Of a stretch of 64,000 nt of DNA, positions 17,992-26,970 are shown one piece after another. Source of the DNA: Duganella sp. (GTDB lineage: Bacteria; Pseudomonadota; Gammaproteobacteria; Burkholderiales; Burkholderiaceae_D); assembly GCA_026225475.1 (NCBI GenBank), contig JAMFSU010000079.1, forward strand, positions 1 to 64,000, read 5' to 3'. The notes under the pieces are model-generated. The model saw only the letters and a list, made by a program, of their open reading frames with translations, was not told where the DNA came from and ran no database searches. A program made the translations under genes and the position numbers. How positions within the stretch are numbered: position 1 is the stretch's first letter; each line of letters opens with the position of its first letter.

Positions 17992-19283
17992 CTCCGTTGC
18001 GCTTGTTAAGACAATTTGTACACCCGCAATATTTATCAGGTCCCATCATCGAAGCGCCGCTACGCGACGTCATGATCGGTGAGGTCTGCGATGTGCGGCG
18101 ACACTGGCGCGAAAATGCCGTTGTGGCGCGTGCGCAAGTAGTTGGATTCCGTCGCGATATGGCAGTGCTGAGTTTGCTTGGCAATCCTCACGGTCTGTCG
18201 CGAGAGTCAGTACTGGTACCGACCGGCGGGGCATTGCAGGTGAGCGTGTGCGATAGCATGTTGGGCGCCGTGCTCGACTCCAATGGAACGAACATGACCA
18301 GGCTGGCGCCGCAGTCACCGGTGACGCGTCCGGTGCGAATGTGCGCGCTCGATGCCGAACCACCTTCATTTAAAAAACGGGTACCAATCAGGGAGGTTTT
18401 TCATAGTGGCATCCGGGTCGTTGATGCACTGATAACCTGTGGCATTGGTCAGCGCGTCGGCATCTTTGCTGCAGCGGGTGCAGGTAAAACAAGTATGGTC
18501 AACATGCTCATGGAGCATGCCGATGCCGATGTCTTCGTTGTTGGTTTGATTGGTGAACGTGGCCGTGAAGTCACCGAATTCGTGGAAGAGATGAAAAAAT
18601 CACCACAACGCGAGCGCAGCGTCGTGGTCTATGCAACCTCAGACTCATCGTCGATAGACCGATGCAATGCCGCTCTGCTTGCTACCACCATTGCCGAATA
18701 TTATCGGGACCACGGATGCCGTGTGATCTTGATCCAAGATTCCTTGACACGGTATGCCCGTGCCTTGCGAGATGTAGCTCTGGCTGCCGGCGAGGCACCG
18801 GTACGTCGTGGTTATCCTGCATCGGTTTTTGAAGCATTACCGCGTTTGCTGGAACGACCTGGCGTCACCGTGAGTGGCAGCATTACAGCCTTTTACACCA
18901 TCTTGTTGGAGAGCGATGACGAAGCCGACCCGATAGCAGAGGAAATACGCTCGATTTTGGACGGACACATATACCTGAGTCAAAAAATGGCGGCCAAAAA
19001 CCATTATCCAGCTGTTGACGTATTACGCAGCCTCAGTCGGGTCGCGAGCCAAGTGTGTTCCACAACGCAATTGCAGGCGGCAGCATCGATTCGCGAAAAG
19101 TTGAGTCGTTTGGACGAGCTGCAGCTCATGCTCGATCTTGGCGAATACCGCCCGGGGGAGAATTCGCTCAATGACCAACTCTTGCAGCAAAAGCCAGACT
19201 TGCTTGCTTGGCTGAAGCAAGATCGCCACCAACCCAATCATGGCAACAAACTGTTGCAGGAAATGAGTTTCCATGCTGCATAA
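17988..19283 (+). CDS. invC: T3SS ATPase, InvC/SpaL-like
   Basis: 431 residues, equal to InvC. Walker A is at about 158-169 ([12 protein letters not shown]), Walker B includes D251 in [14 protein letters not shown], and the GERGREV and [18 protein letters not shown] segments are typical of F1-beta-related T3SS ATPases. It strips chaperones and unfolds substrates at the export gate. ATGA overlap with invB and 11-base overlap with invI indicate tight coupling. Confidence 0.95.
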   Translation: MTPLRLLRQFVHPQYLSGPIIEAPLRDVMIGEVCDVRRHWRENAVVARAQVVGFRRDMAVLSLLGNPHGLSRESVLVPTGGALQVSVCDSMLGAVLDSNGTNMTRLAPQSPVTRPVRMCALDAEPPSFKKRVPIREVFHSGIRVVDALITCGIGQRVGIFAAAGAGKTSMVNMLMEHADADVFVVGLIGERGREVTEFVEEMKKSPQRERSVVVYATSDSSSIDRCNAALLATTIAEYYRDHGCRVILIQDSLTRYARALRDVALAAGEAPVRRGYPASVFEALPRLLERPGVTVSGSITAFYTILLESDDEADPIAEEIRSILDGHIYLSQKMAAKNHYPAVDVLRSLSRVASQVCSTTQLQAAASIREKLSRLDELQLMLDLGEYRPGENSLNDQLLQQKPDLLAWLKQDRHQPNHGNKLLQEMSFHAA

Positions 19284-19722
19284 ATATCGCGCCTTATTCC
19301 GCCACAGTGAACAACGCCTGCTCGCAGGCCAAGGGCGACTCGCTCAAGGTCGTGACGCACTCGCCAGAGAGCAGGCTGTCTCGCAACGGCTCAAGAGCGA
19401 ACTTGAATTTCAGTATCAATTGGCGCAGGCGAACCAACTCAGTGGTGCCTCTGTCAGTCGTCAGCAACTGTTTTCGTGGCTACGCAAAGACGCCGCCGAC
19501 AAGCGCCACAGTCAGGCGCTACGTCTGGATTTGGTGCGTCAGGAGCAAGTTGTCGACGAACGTAATCAGCAAATCGTCGATCAGCATACGGTCTGCCGTC
19601 AATTGGAAGACAAGCGAGACCGCTATCACGCCTTGTTGAAGCAAGAGCGTAAACGGGTCCACGTTCGCCAGGAAAATATCGATGAAATTGAAATAGAGGA
19701 GCGGTTTTCATGGTTCAAATAA
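19273..19722 (+). CDS. invI: T3SS central stalk protein, InvI/SpaM-like
   Basis: 149 residues (InvI 147), almost entirely a charged two-helix coiled coil rich in Arg, Gln and Glu, as in the FliJ/YscO/SpaM stalk proteins that link the ATPase to the export gate. Identification rests on composition, length and position between invC and invJ. It overlaps both neighbours. Confidence 0.8.
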   Translation: MLHKYRALFRHSEQRLLAGQGRLAQGRDALAREQAVSQRLKSELEFQYQLAQANQLSGASVSRQQLFSWLRKDAADKRHSQALRLDLVRQEQVVDERNQQIVDQHTVCRQLEDKRDRYHALLKQERKRVHVRQENIDEIEIEERFSWFK

Positions 19723-20633
19723 AAAATGGAAATGTACCAATTGGCGATCAGACTGTCGGCACAGATCAGCATTGCCAAGCGAATTCAAAGCCGCATGATC
19801 GTTTGCGTGATCTAGTCGAGGGCGAAAAATACGACCAAATAGAACAGGCAGCGATTGCGTTACAACTGCTGATGACACCACCGCAGCCATTGGTAATAGG
19901 ATCAAAAATGTCCGGGGTTACCGAAAAAACGCACAGAGCCGGGCGGAAAATCCCATTGGGAACAGGTGTGGTCGTCCCCGGTAAGGACGGTGGTAGTGGC
20001 CTGGTGCAGCTTCGTACCAGGCTTGAACATCTGCAAGAGAGTAGCGCTCGATCACTCAATATGGAGAGCAAATCTTCAGCTATATTGACGGCGCCGGCAG
20101 CACTGGCACCATCGATACCAACACCGCCTAGCGTCGCAACGCCAGCAGCCACCGCTCAATCGGAAGGGCAAAAAACGAGTGTGGTAGCAGAGCGCAGGCA
20201 GGGGAAAAACACCAACGAAGATATCCCGCAGATCAGGGGCGAACTTACCGAAAAGCTGTTTCGCGATTCCTTGACGGCTGCAGTGCAGCCTGAAAATATG
20301 CGCAACGCAGGCGCACGGCCAGCTATGCCTACGCTAGGAGTGAATGCCGCTGCCCATGAAGACAGTGAGACTGGGTGGGTGTACAACTTCCGTTCTTGGG
20401 GAAAGCAACATGCGGTTCGTATTACGCCATCGTCGTCGAATCAACATCTACCGATGACGGTGTCGTCGGTATCTTTGCAGCCCTTAAGTACCTTGGTCGA
20501 GCAACGGCTGCTCGATCATGGTGGCATGGTGATGCATGGCGACAACTGGCGGTTGAAAGAGCACGATGAACATAGACAGCAACAGCAAAACTCCCAGCGT
20601 CAAGCAGACAAAAACGATGAGGATGAGGCGTGA
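19710..20633 (+). CDS. invJ: T3SS needle-length regulator, InvJ/SpaN-like
   Basis: 307 residues (InvJ about 336). Low-complexity, Pro/Ala/Thr-rich central part, and a C-terminal segment (RSWGKQHAVRITPSSSNQHLPMTVSSVSLQPLSTLVEQRLLDH) resembling the substrate-switch domain of molecular rulers. The extreme C-terminus is Gln/Asp/Glu-rich. This family diverges rapidly, so the call depends on position between invI and spaO. The 13-base overlap with invI suggests coupling. Confidence 0.75.
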   Translation: MVQIKNGNVPIGDQTVGTDQHCQANSKPHDRLRDLVEGEKYDQIEQAAIALQLLMTPPQPLVIGSKMSGVTEKTHRAGRKIPLGTGVVVPGKDGGSGLVQLRTRLEHLQESSARSLNMESKSSAILTAPAALAPSIPTPPSVATPAATAQSEGQKTSVVAERRQGKNTNEDIPQIRGELTEKLFRDSLTAAVQPENMRNAGARPAMPTLGVNAAAHEDSETGWVYNFRSWGKQHAVRITPSSSNQHLPMTVSSVSLQPLSTLVEQRLLDHGGMVMHGDNWRLKEHDEHRQQQQNSQRQADKNDEDEA

Positions 20634-21625
20634 TTTTCGAAACCTTGCGACATGTCGCTGATGCAGAAGTGCATGCACGGAAAGCGATGGCGAGCTGGCC
20701 ACTACACGATGCCACGCTGGCGCAGAAGATGACTTATGCACCACTGCCGACGACCGAGCAATTGGTCGCGGTGGAAGCATACCGCAACGAGATCTGCTGG
20801 TGCGGATTTATCGATTTGTCAGAATGGCTCATGTATACCGCGCCCGATTTGGCCGGTCTAGCCTATCAGACCAGAACGTCGTCGGCACAGCAACTGCCAG
20901 GTCCGTCAGACCATGTCCGGCATCTGTTCGAAGTCAGCGCACGTCCAATCACAATGCCTCTCCCAGCATTAGCCTACGAGCACATCCGCATTCGCACTAC
21001 GGTGCCGAGACAATCGCCGTGGGACTGTCTTTTGTCGGTCATGACGCCGCAAGGCCGGATCTGGCTAAGTGAATATCCAGCAATTGCAAGCCCGTCTGTG
21101 GCGCAAATATCAGCTTCGGTACGCTCGGTATCGTTGTCGATAGCATGGTGTCTAGGTTTCAGCACGGCGAGCCGTCGCTTGGTCAGCGCTTTGCGGCGCG
21201 GCGACGTACTTCTCATCAAGAATGAAACTTTTGAACTAACTAGCTGCGGACAAAAAATTGGCCGCTTCGCAATTAATGAACATGGAGAAATATCGATGCA
21301 GGCAGAAAGTTACAACGACGAAATTCAACCAGAGGACGATACAGGGGAAATTTCGGAAGACTCGATCGATACTACGTTGAGTGAAATCCCTCTGCGACTG
21401 GATTTTATCTTGCAGCGTCGCATAATGACGGTTGCCCAGATCGACACTCTTTATCGCGGACAGGTAATTCAGTTGGATCCACAAGTGGAGCAAAAGATTG
21501 AAATCGTGGTCAATGGGGCGCGCATCGCAAAAGGCGAACTAGTCGAGCTCAACGGTCGGCTCGGCGTCGAATTGCATGACATATCGGTGGGCCAGCATTT
21601 GCACGAGACCAATCGTGTCCAATGA
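20630..21625 (+). CDS. spaO: T3SS sorting-platform protein SpaO (SctQ)
   Basis: 331 residues (SpaO 303). The GTG start overlaps the invJ stop. The C-terminal SPOA/SctQ domain is clear (IPLRLDFILQRRIMTVAQIDTLYRGQVIQLD ... VELNGRLGVELHDI). It forms the pods of the cytoplasmic sorting platform with OrgA and OrgB. A strong internal ribosome-binding site and ATG suggest that a short C-terminal product is also made (separate entry). Confidence 0.87.
   Translation: MIFETLRHVADAEVHARKAMASWPLHDATLAQKMTYAPLPTTEQLVAVEAYRNEICWCGFIDLSEWLMYTAPDLAGLAYQTRTSSAQQLPGPSDHVRHLFEVSARPITMPLPALAYEHIRIRTTVPRQSPWDCLLSVMTPQGRIWLSEYPAIASPSVAQISASVRSVSLSIAWCLGFSTASRRLVSALRRGDVLLIKNETFELTSCGQKIGRFAINEHGEISMQAESYNDEIQPEDDTGEISEDSIDTTLSEIPLRLDFILQRRIMTVAQIDTLYRGQVIQLDPQVEQKIEIVVNGARIAKGELVELNGRLGVELHDISVGQHLHETNRVQ
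21296..21625 (+). CDS. Predicted internal start of spaO: short C-terminal SPOA product
   Basis: GGAGAAA at 21284-21290 precedes an ATG at 21296 that is in frame with spaO. It would give a 109-residue protein consisting of an acidic linker and the whole SPOA2 domain. Short C-terminal isoforms by internal initiation are established for SctQ proteins (SpaO, Spa33, YscQ), where they complex with the long form. The initiation here is inferred from the sequence only. Confidence 0.6.
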   Translation: MQAESYNDEIQPEDDTGEISEDSIDTTLSEIPLRLDFILQRRIMTVAQIDTLYRGQVIQLDPQVEQKIEIVVNGARIAKGELVELNGRLGVELHDISVGQHLHETNRVQ

Positions 21626-22283
21626 TATTTCCCTGATTGGCCTGCTAGCACTGGCAACTTTGTTGCCATTTCTGATGGCCGCCGGTACTTGCTATTTGAA
21701 GTTTTCAATTGTCTTCATCATGGTACGTAATGCCATGGGCTTGCAACAAGTACCGTCAAATCTGGTGCTCAATGCGGTGGCATTGATGATGTCGCTCTTT
21801 GTTATGCTGCCCGTGGCACAGAAAATTTACGAATATCAGCGCGAAAATCCGGTCAATTTTTCGAGCATGTCATCAGTAGAGTCATTTGTCGACAATGGTC
21901 TGGACAGTTATCGTGCATATCTCAAAAAATATAGCGACCCAGAGTTGACTGATTTTTTTGAAAAAATCCAATCTGCGCGTCTGGAAGAAAGAAATCTTCC
22001 GCGTCTTGAATCTGATGGGCAGGCATCGATTTTCTCGCTGCTGCCAGCGTATGCGCTAAGCGAAATCAAGAGCGCGTTCAAGATCGCTTTCTATTTGTAT
22101 TTGCCATTTGTTGTGATCGATTTGGTGATCTCCAGCATCTTACTTGCACTTGGGATGATGATGATGAGTCCGGTAGTGGTGTCAACGCCGGTCAAACTTA
22201 TCTTGTTCGTCGCTTTGGATGGTTGGTCAATACTGAGCCAAGGATTACTTTTGCAATACATTGAACTAGGTAGTGGGGGCTAG
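21615..22283 (+). CDS. spaP: T3SS export apparatus protein SpaP (SctR)
   Basis: 222 residues (SpaP 224). The likely start is GTG 21615, overlapping spaO by 11 bases. Family segments: [38 protein letters not shown] at the N-terminus and [42 protein letters not shown] in the second half, in pieces. Five copies assemble with SpaQ and SpaR into the export gate. Confidence 0.94.
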   Translation: MSNDISLIGLLALATLLPFLMAAGTCYLKFSIVFIMVRNAMGLQQVPSNLVLNAVALMMSLFVMLPVAQKIYEYQRENPVNFSSMSSVESFVDNGLDSYRAYLKKYSDPELTDFFEKIQSARLEERNLPRLESDGQASIFSLLPAYALSEIKSAFKIAFYLYLPFVVIDLVISSILLALGMMMMSPVVVSTPVKLILFVALDGWSILSQGLLLQYIELGSGG

Positions 22284-22288
22284 CGAAG

Positions 22289-22543
22289 ATGGCGGATATT
22301 GTCTATGTCGGCAACAAAACTCTGTATCTGGTGCTGATTCTGGTCTTGTGGCCAGTGGCAGTGGCTACTATCGTTGGTTTGTTGGTTGGCTTGTTCCAAA
22401 CGGTCACGCAGTTGCAGGAGCAGACGCTGCCATTTGGCATCAAGCTGCTGGCGGTCAGCTTTTGCCTGTTCCTGTTGTCTGGCTGGTATGGCGAAGTATT
22501 GCTCAATTTCGGTCGGGAAGTCATGCGCCTGGCACTCACATGA
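22289..22543 (+). CDS. spaQ: T3SS export apparatus protein SpaQ (SctS)
   Basis: 84 residues (SpaQ 86), two membrane helices separated by a short polar loop ([16 protein letters not shown]). It is a subunit of the SctRST export gate. It starts five bases after the spaP stop. Confidence 0.93.
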   Translation: MADIVYVGNKTLYLVLILVLWPVAVATIVGLLVGLFQTVTQLQEQTLPFGIKLLAVSFCLFLLSGWYGEVLLNFGREVMRLALT

Positions 22544-22571
22544 GTGACGTCACAAACGATGGCGGTAGCAA

Positions 22572-23342
22572 GTGAACGTAACGCTTTTCTTCGATGCCAG
22601 TACCTGGATGCTCAGCGCCACCATCGGCATGGCCCGGCTAGCACCGATCTTCTTCATGTTGCCGTTTTTAAACTCAAGTGTATTGAGCGGTGCCGCGCGC
22701 ACGGCTGTGATCATGATCGTTTCACTGGGATTTTGGCCGGCGCCGGTTGCCACCATGACCGATATTGAGACACATATCTATATTGCCGCTATTGCGCAAG
22801 AGCTATTTGTCGGCGTTATCCTGGGAGCCTTGCTAGCTTGGCCATTCTGGATATTCCATGCGGTTGGCAGCTTTATTGATAATCAGCGCGGTGCCACGCT
22901 CAGTAGCACCATTGATCCCGCCAACGGCGTTGATACCTCGGAATTGTCAAATCTGTTCCAAATGTTTTCCGCGGTCGTCTATTTACATAGTGGTGGATTG
23001 ATGATGTTGGTCGAAACAGTCAACGATAGTTATCGTCTGTGTGACCCGATGGAGGGTTGTAGCTTTGCATCGGCGCCTGTACTGACCTTGATCAATAACA
23101 TGCTCGAGCGCACCATCGCATTGGCCAGTCCGGTGGTAGCTGTGCTTTTGTTGTCGGAATTCACCTTGGGCTTATTGTCGCGTTTTGCACCGCAGCTCAA
23201 TGCATTCTCGATCTCACTAACAGTCAAAAGCTTAGTAGCGATGACAATATTGTTGATCTACTTTGCACCACTATTTCCAGATCAAATAGCGAACCTTGGA
23301 TTACTTGGTAAAAGTTTTCCATTTTGGTTTGAAGAGCGCTAG
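22572..23342 (+). CDS. spaR: T3SS export apparatus protein SpaR (SctT)
   Basis: 256 residues (SpaR 263) with GTG start. Multiple membrane helices; family segments include MARLAPIFFMLPFLNSSVLSGAARTAV in pieces, GSFIDNQRGATLSSTIDPANG and SEFTLGLLSRFAPQLNAFSISLTVKSL. A single SctT caps the export gate. It lies 28 bases after spaQ and two bases before spaS. Confidence 0.93.
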   Translation: MNVTLFFDASTWMLSATIGMARLAPIFFMLPFLNSSVLSGAARTAVIMIVSLGFWPAPVATMTDIETHIYIAAIAQELFVGVILGALLAWPFWIFHAVGSFIDNQRGATLSSTIDPANGVDTSELSNLFQMFSAVVYLHSGGLMMLVETVNDSYRLCDPMEGCSFASAPVLTLINNMLERTIALASPVVAVLLLSEFTLGLLSRFAPQLNAFSISLTVKSLVAMTILLIYFAPLFPDQIANLGLLGKSFPFWFEER

Positions 23343-23344
23343 TT

Positions 23345-24478
23345 ATGTCCGCAAGCAAAACTGAAAAGGCCACGCCCAAGAAGCGTCGTGACGCCGCCAA
23401 GCGCGGGCAATCATTCAAAGCGCGCGATCTGGTCGTGGCATGTTTGAGTTTTTGTGGTGTTCTACTCGTCATATGGCTTGGTTCGCTGGCGGAAATTGGC
23501 GCGGCAATCATTGGCGCAATACGCAGCGGGTTCACTCTCGATCTACCGCGCTATTTCTCAAATCTGTTAATGCTGGCGCTGAAAATTCTCGCACCTATTA
23601 TTTTGCTAAGCATTGCTGCCACGGCCTTGCCATCACTGTTGCAAAGCAGATTTTCACTGGCATTCGAAGCCATAAAAATCAATTTTGGTGCTGTTAACCC
23701 GATCAAAGGGTTTAAAAAAATATTCAGTTTGCGAACGGTTAAAGATTTGGTCAAGACGCTGTTGTACCTGTCTTGCTTCGGTTTTTCCGTGATCTTACTT
23801 TGGTGGCTTCACCGAGATATTATTTTTGCTCAAGTACACGCCAGTACCCATGAAATTATTGGAATCTGGGGGAAATTGATCATCGATCTGGTATTGATCT
23901 GCCTTGGCTGTATATCGGTGATTCTGGTGCTCGATGCATTGACAGAACTGTTTCTCTATCTCAAAGAACTGCGTATGGATAAGCACGAGGTCAAACGAGA
24001 ATATAAAGAGCAGGAGGGCGATCCCATGGTTAAGGGACAACGCAAACAATTGCGTATGGAATTGCTCAGTGAACAGGATAAGCACGATATCGAAAACTCC
24101 CGCGTTGTAATTGCGAACCCGACACATGTCGCGATTGGCATCTATTTCAAGCCGGAAATTTCGCCAATTCCCTATATCTCGCTGCGCGAGCATAACCAAC
24201 GTGCGCTTGCCGTACGCCGTTATGCAGAGAAGGTTGGCGTTCCCGTTATCGTTGATATTGGCTTGGCACGCCGCTTGTACCGCACACATAAAATCTATTC
24301 TATCGTCAGCATGGAGGAAATTCATGCTGTAGTCAGAATATTGTTGTGGCTGCAAGAGGTTGAAATTGCAGGCTTCAATGAAGATGCGAGGATCAATGAT
24401 CAAAGAGATGATGCCGTGAATGTAGAGTTTGCCAATGACGAAAATAAAAAAAATGACGGAGATGAAAATAGCAGTTGA
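23345..24478 (+). CDS. spaS: T3SS substrate-specificity switch protein SpaS (SctU)
   Basis: 377 residues (SpaS 356). Four membrane helices, then the cytoplasmic domain with the autocleavage motif NPTH at residues 258-261 (VVIANPTHVAIG). Self-cleavage between Asn and Pro allows the switch from needle to translocator export. The extra length is an acidic Asn/Asp/Lys tail. A gap of about 75-95 bases separates it from sicA, and a secondary promoter there is possible. Confidence 0.94.
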   Translation: MSASKTEKATPKKRRDAAKRGQSFKARDLVVACLSFCGVLLVIWLGSLAEIGAAIIGAIRSGFTLDLPRYFSNLLMLALKILAPIILLSIAATALPSLLQSRFSLAFEAIKINFGAVNPIKGFKKIFSLRTVKDLVKTLLYLSCFGFSVILLWWLHRDIIFAQVHASTHEIIGIWGKLIIDLVLICLGCISVILVLDALTELFLYLKELRMDKHEVKREYKEQEGDPMVKGQRKQLRMELLSEQDKHDIENSRVVIANPTHVAIGIYFKPEISPIPYISLREHNQRALAVRRYAEKVGVPVIVDIGLARRLYRTHKIYSIVSMEEIHAVVRILLWLQEVEIAGFNEDARINDQRDDAVNVEFANDENKKNDGDENSS

Positions 24479-24573
24479 TTTAGTTCAGGTTCGCATGTGC
24501 GTTTTTTTAACGCGCTTAATTTTCGTTTATTTAATACTGACGTTATCGATTGATGACGCAAGAGGAGTCGCAG

Positions 24574-25038
24574 GTGAGCCATCAATTTGAAGAAGTTCCT
24601 CAAACCGATATCGACGTCATTATTGATGCCGTAAGTCGGGGAATTCCACTAAAAGAAATCCATGGAATATCAGAAGAGCAGATGAAGGCTCTGTATGTGC
24701 TCGCCTATGGATTTTATAACGAGGGGCGACTGGGGGAGGCAGAGAAATTCTTTCACTTTCTGTGTATTTACGACTTTTATTGTGTCGATTTCTTAATGGG
24801 GTTGGCTGCGGTCTATCAGCTAAAGGAGTTGTATCAAAAAGCTGCTGATTTATATGCAGTGGCGTTCGCACAGGGTGAATCGGATTATCGGCCGATGTTG
24901 TATTCGGGACAGTGCCATTTAGCTATGGGGAAGTCAGGAAAGGCTGGTCAATGTTTTCGGATGGTAATCAAATATGCACCTGACGCCAAGCTAAAAGAGA
25001 GTGCGTATGCGTATATGGCGATATTGAATCAGCGATGA
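24574..25038 (+). CDS. sicA: Translocator chaperone SicA (IpgC/BicA family)
   Basis: 154 residues from GTG 24574, chosen because AGAGGAG lies just upstream; ATG 24553 in the same frame would add seven residues. It is a tetratricopeptide class II chaperone: GISEEQMKALYVLAYGFYNEGRLGEAEKFF, then further TPR helices. It binds SipB and SipC before secretion and in SPI-1 systems is also a co-activator for InvF. It lies directly before sipB, as expected. Confidence 0.92.
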   Translation: MSHQFEEVPQTDIDVIIDAVSRGIPLKEIHGISEEQMKALYVLAYGFYNEGRLGEAEKFFHFLCIYDFYCVDFLMGLAAVYQLKELYQKAADLYAVAFAQGESDYRPMLYSGQCHLAMGKSGKAGQCFRMVIKYAPDAKLKESAYAYMAILNQR

Positions 25039-25074
25039 CCGGCGCCATCGCAAAAGTAAATTAAGGAGTTAACA

Positions 25075-26937
25075 ATGAGTGCAAGCCACATCGGTGCGCA
25101 TAGTGGGGCGAACGAATTTTTGGCAGACTGGCCTATGGCCAAGCATGCAGAGCAATTGACGACAATGGCTCCGGCCATTCTGAAGGAAGCAAAGAAGGCT
25201 GCGCAGGAACTGAGTGCGCTGATCGTTGCAAGCTCCGGTGATCAGGGCGGTACTCTGTCGCAACATACGCCATTATTGGCATCGCGGCCAAGGCTGACGC
25301 CACCTAATGAGTTATTTGCGCCTGCGCCAGCAATTGCAAAAGACGATGAAGCGCAAGCACAAGCACGCCATCATAGTGTGCTACTGGCTGAGCTGGTGGC
25401 CGTATTGGAGCAAGGCAGTTTAAACAAGCAGGTGCTCAATGCAAAGCTGGCGGTGTTGCGTGATGGTCTGCGAGAATCAGGAAGCATACGCCTAGTTGAG
25501 GAATACCAGGCGAAGGTAGGAGCAGTCGCCGACATGCTAGACCAGTTGCAGGTATTGACGAGTAAATTACAGAACCTCAGTACTTTGGTAAGTTCACTTC
25601 AACAGCAACTGGCAGAAGCCGAAGCCAGCCTGGCCACCTTGCTGGAAGGAACTCCGGAGTTTGATGCTGCGCTGCTGGTGCGTGACAGCTTGCGTCAACA
25701 GCTGGCTCAGGCCAATGTCGACCGCACAACATCGGAAACCCAAGTCCAGCAGCTACGCGGTGCCGTCGATGCCTTGCAGGATGAGGTGCATGGCTTGCTG
25801 GCCGAAGCCGATGACTTGAAAATTGATCTTCCCCGGCCCGTCATCACGCAAGATCAGACCAATATTGCACGCCTGTTGCTGTTGATGACCACCCTGGGGC
25901 AGTTGATGCTTAACACCGGTGCAGCCAGGGCAGATTCGCAACGCTCCATTTTGAAGTTGCAGGAAGATATGCGCCTCAAAAAATTGATCAAAGACGCCGA
26001 AAAGGCCGAACGTGAGATCGAAAAGGCAGAAGCTCTGAACAAAGCAATGGGTTGCGTCGGCAAAATCCTGGGTGCCGTCGTCACGACCATTGCCATCGTA
26101 GGAGCCGTATTTACGGGAGGAGCTAGTTTGGCTCTGGCAGGCATAGGCTTGGCATTGATGCTGGCAGACCAGATTTATAGCGGCGTGACTGGTCATTCGT
26201 TTATTAACGAAGCGATGAAGCCGATCATGAAGCTGCTGCAGCCGATCTTGCAATTCCTGATAGAAAAGATGGCTGCCGTATTGGAGAGTTGCGGCGTTGA
26301 TGCGCAAGTCGCCAAAACGGCAGCAATGATCCTGGTTTCTGTGGCGATTGCTGTCGCTGTGGCCGTGTTGGCAATCACCGGTGTGGGTGGCGCAGTGGCC
26401 AGTGCAGTATCGAATGTTATTGGGCGTTTGAGTTCTACCTTGACCAAGGTGTTGGAAAAGACCATGGAAAAGCTGCTACCAGAGATCCTCAAGGCTGCAA
26501 TGAAGGGGGCGGCAAAGTCCGCATCCAATGCGGCCGCTTCGGCCTCCAAATTCTTCTCTGAGGCGTCTACCAAAATGGTTGATGCTGTTCTGAAAAGATT
26601 TGGCTTATCGAATGACCTCGTTGCCAAACAGGTCTACTCACAACATATGTACCGCGCGGCGGCGGGTGTCAATCTGGCAAGCACAGTCGCCACTGGTAGT
26701 TTGAACGTGGTGGCGCAACACGCCAATGTTGAGGCTGCCAAGGCCATCGCCAGTATGCGGTTCACAATGAGCGAGCTGGACTTGCTCAATGACATGTTCG
26801 CCAACATCCTGGAGCAGTTCAAGACGGCATTCTCGGCATCGCAAGGAATGTTCAGTCGCGCCAGTGACGCGATCAATCAACATACCAGCACAGGCTCAGC
26901 AGTAGCACGCTCAATTATGAGCAGTCGCTCTGCATAA
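25075..26937 (+). CDS. sipB: T3SS translocator SipB/IpaB/BipB-like
   Basis: 620 residues (SipB 593). Long N-terminal coiled coil (about 90-320), then two hydrophobic regions near residues 325-370 (KILGAVVTTIAIVGAVFTGGA) and 417-445 (MILVSVAIAVAVAVLAITGVGG) that insert in the host membrane, then amphipathic C-terminal helices. It is the large pore-forming translocator. AAGGAG precedes the ATG. Confidence 0.92.
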   Translation: MSASHIGAHSGANEFLADWPMAKHAEQLTTMAPAILKEAKKAAQELSALIVASSGDQGGTLSQHTPLLASRPRLTPPNELFAPAPAIAKDDEAQAQARHHSVLLAELVAVLEQGSLNKQVLNAKLAVLRDGLRESGSIRLVEEYQAKVGAVADMLDQLQVLTSKLQNLSTLVSSLQQQLAEAEASLATLLEGTPEFDAALLVRDSLRQQLAQANVDRTTSETQVQQLRGAVDALQDEVHGLLAEADDLKIDLPRPVITQDQTNIARLLLLMTTLGQLMLNTGAARADSQRSILKLQEDMRLKKLIKDAEKAEREIEKAEALNKAMGCVGKILGAVVTTIAIVGAVFTGGASLALAGIGLALMLADQIYSGVTGHSFINEAMKPIMKLLQPILQFLIEKMAAVLESCGVDAQVAKTAAMILVSVAIAVAVAVLAITGVGGAVASAVSNVIGRLSSTLTKVLEKTMEKLLPEILKAAMKGAAKSASNAAASASKFFSEASTKMVDAVLKRFGLSNDLVAKQVYSQHMYRAAAGVNLASTVATGSLNVVAQHANVEAAKAIASMRFTMSELDLLNDMFANILEQFKTAFSASQGMFSRASDAINQHTSTGSAVARSIMSSRSA

Positions 26938-26970
26938 GTTTAAATCAATGAATATTTGAAAGGACAATAA

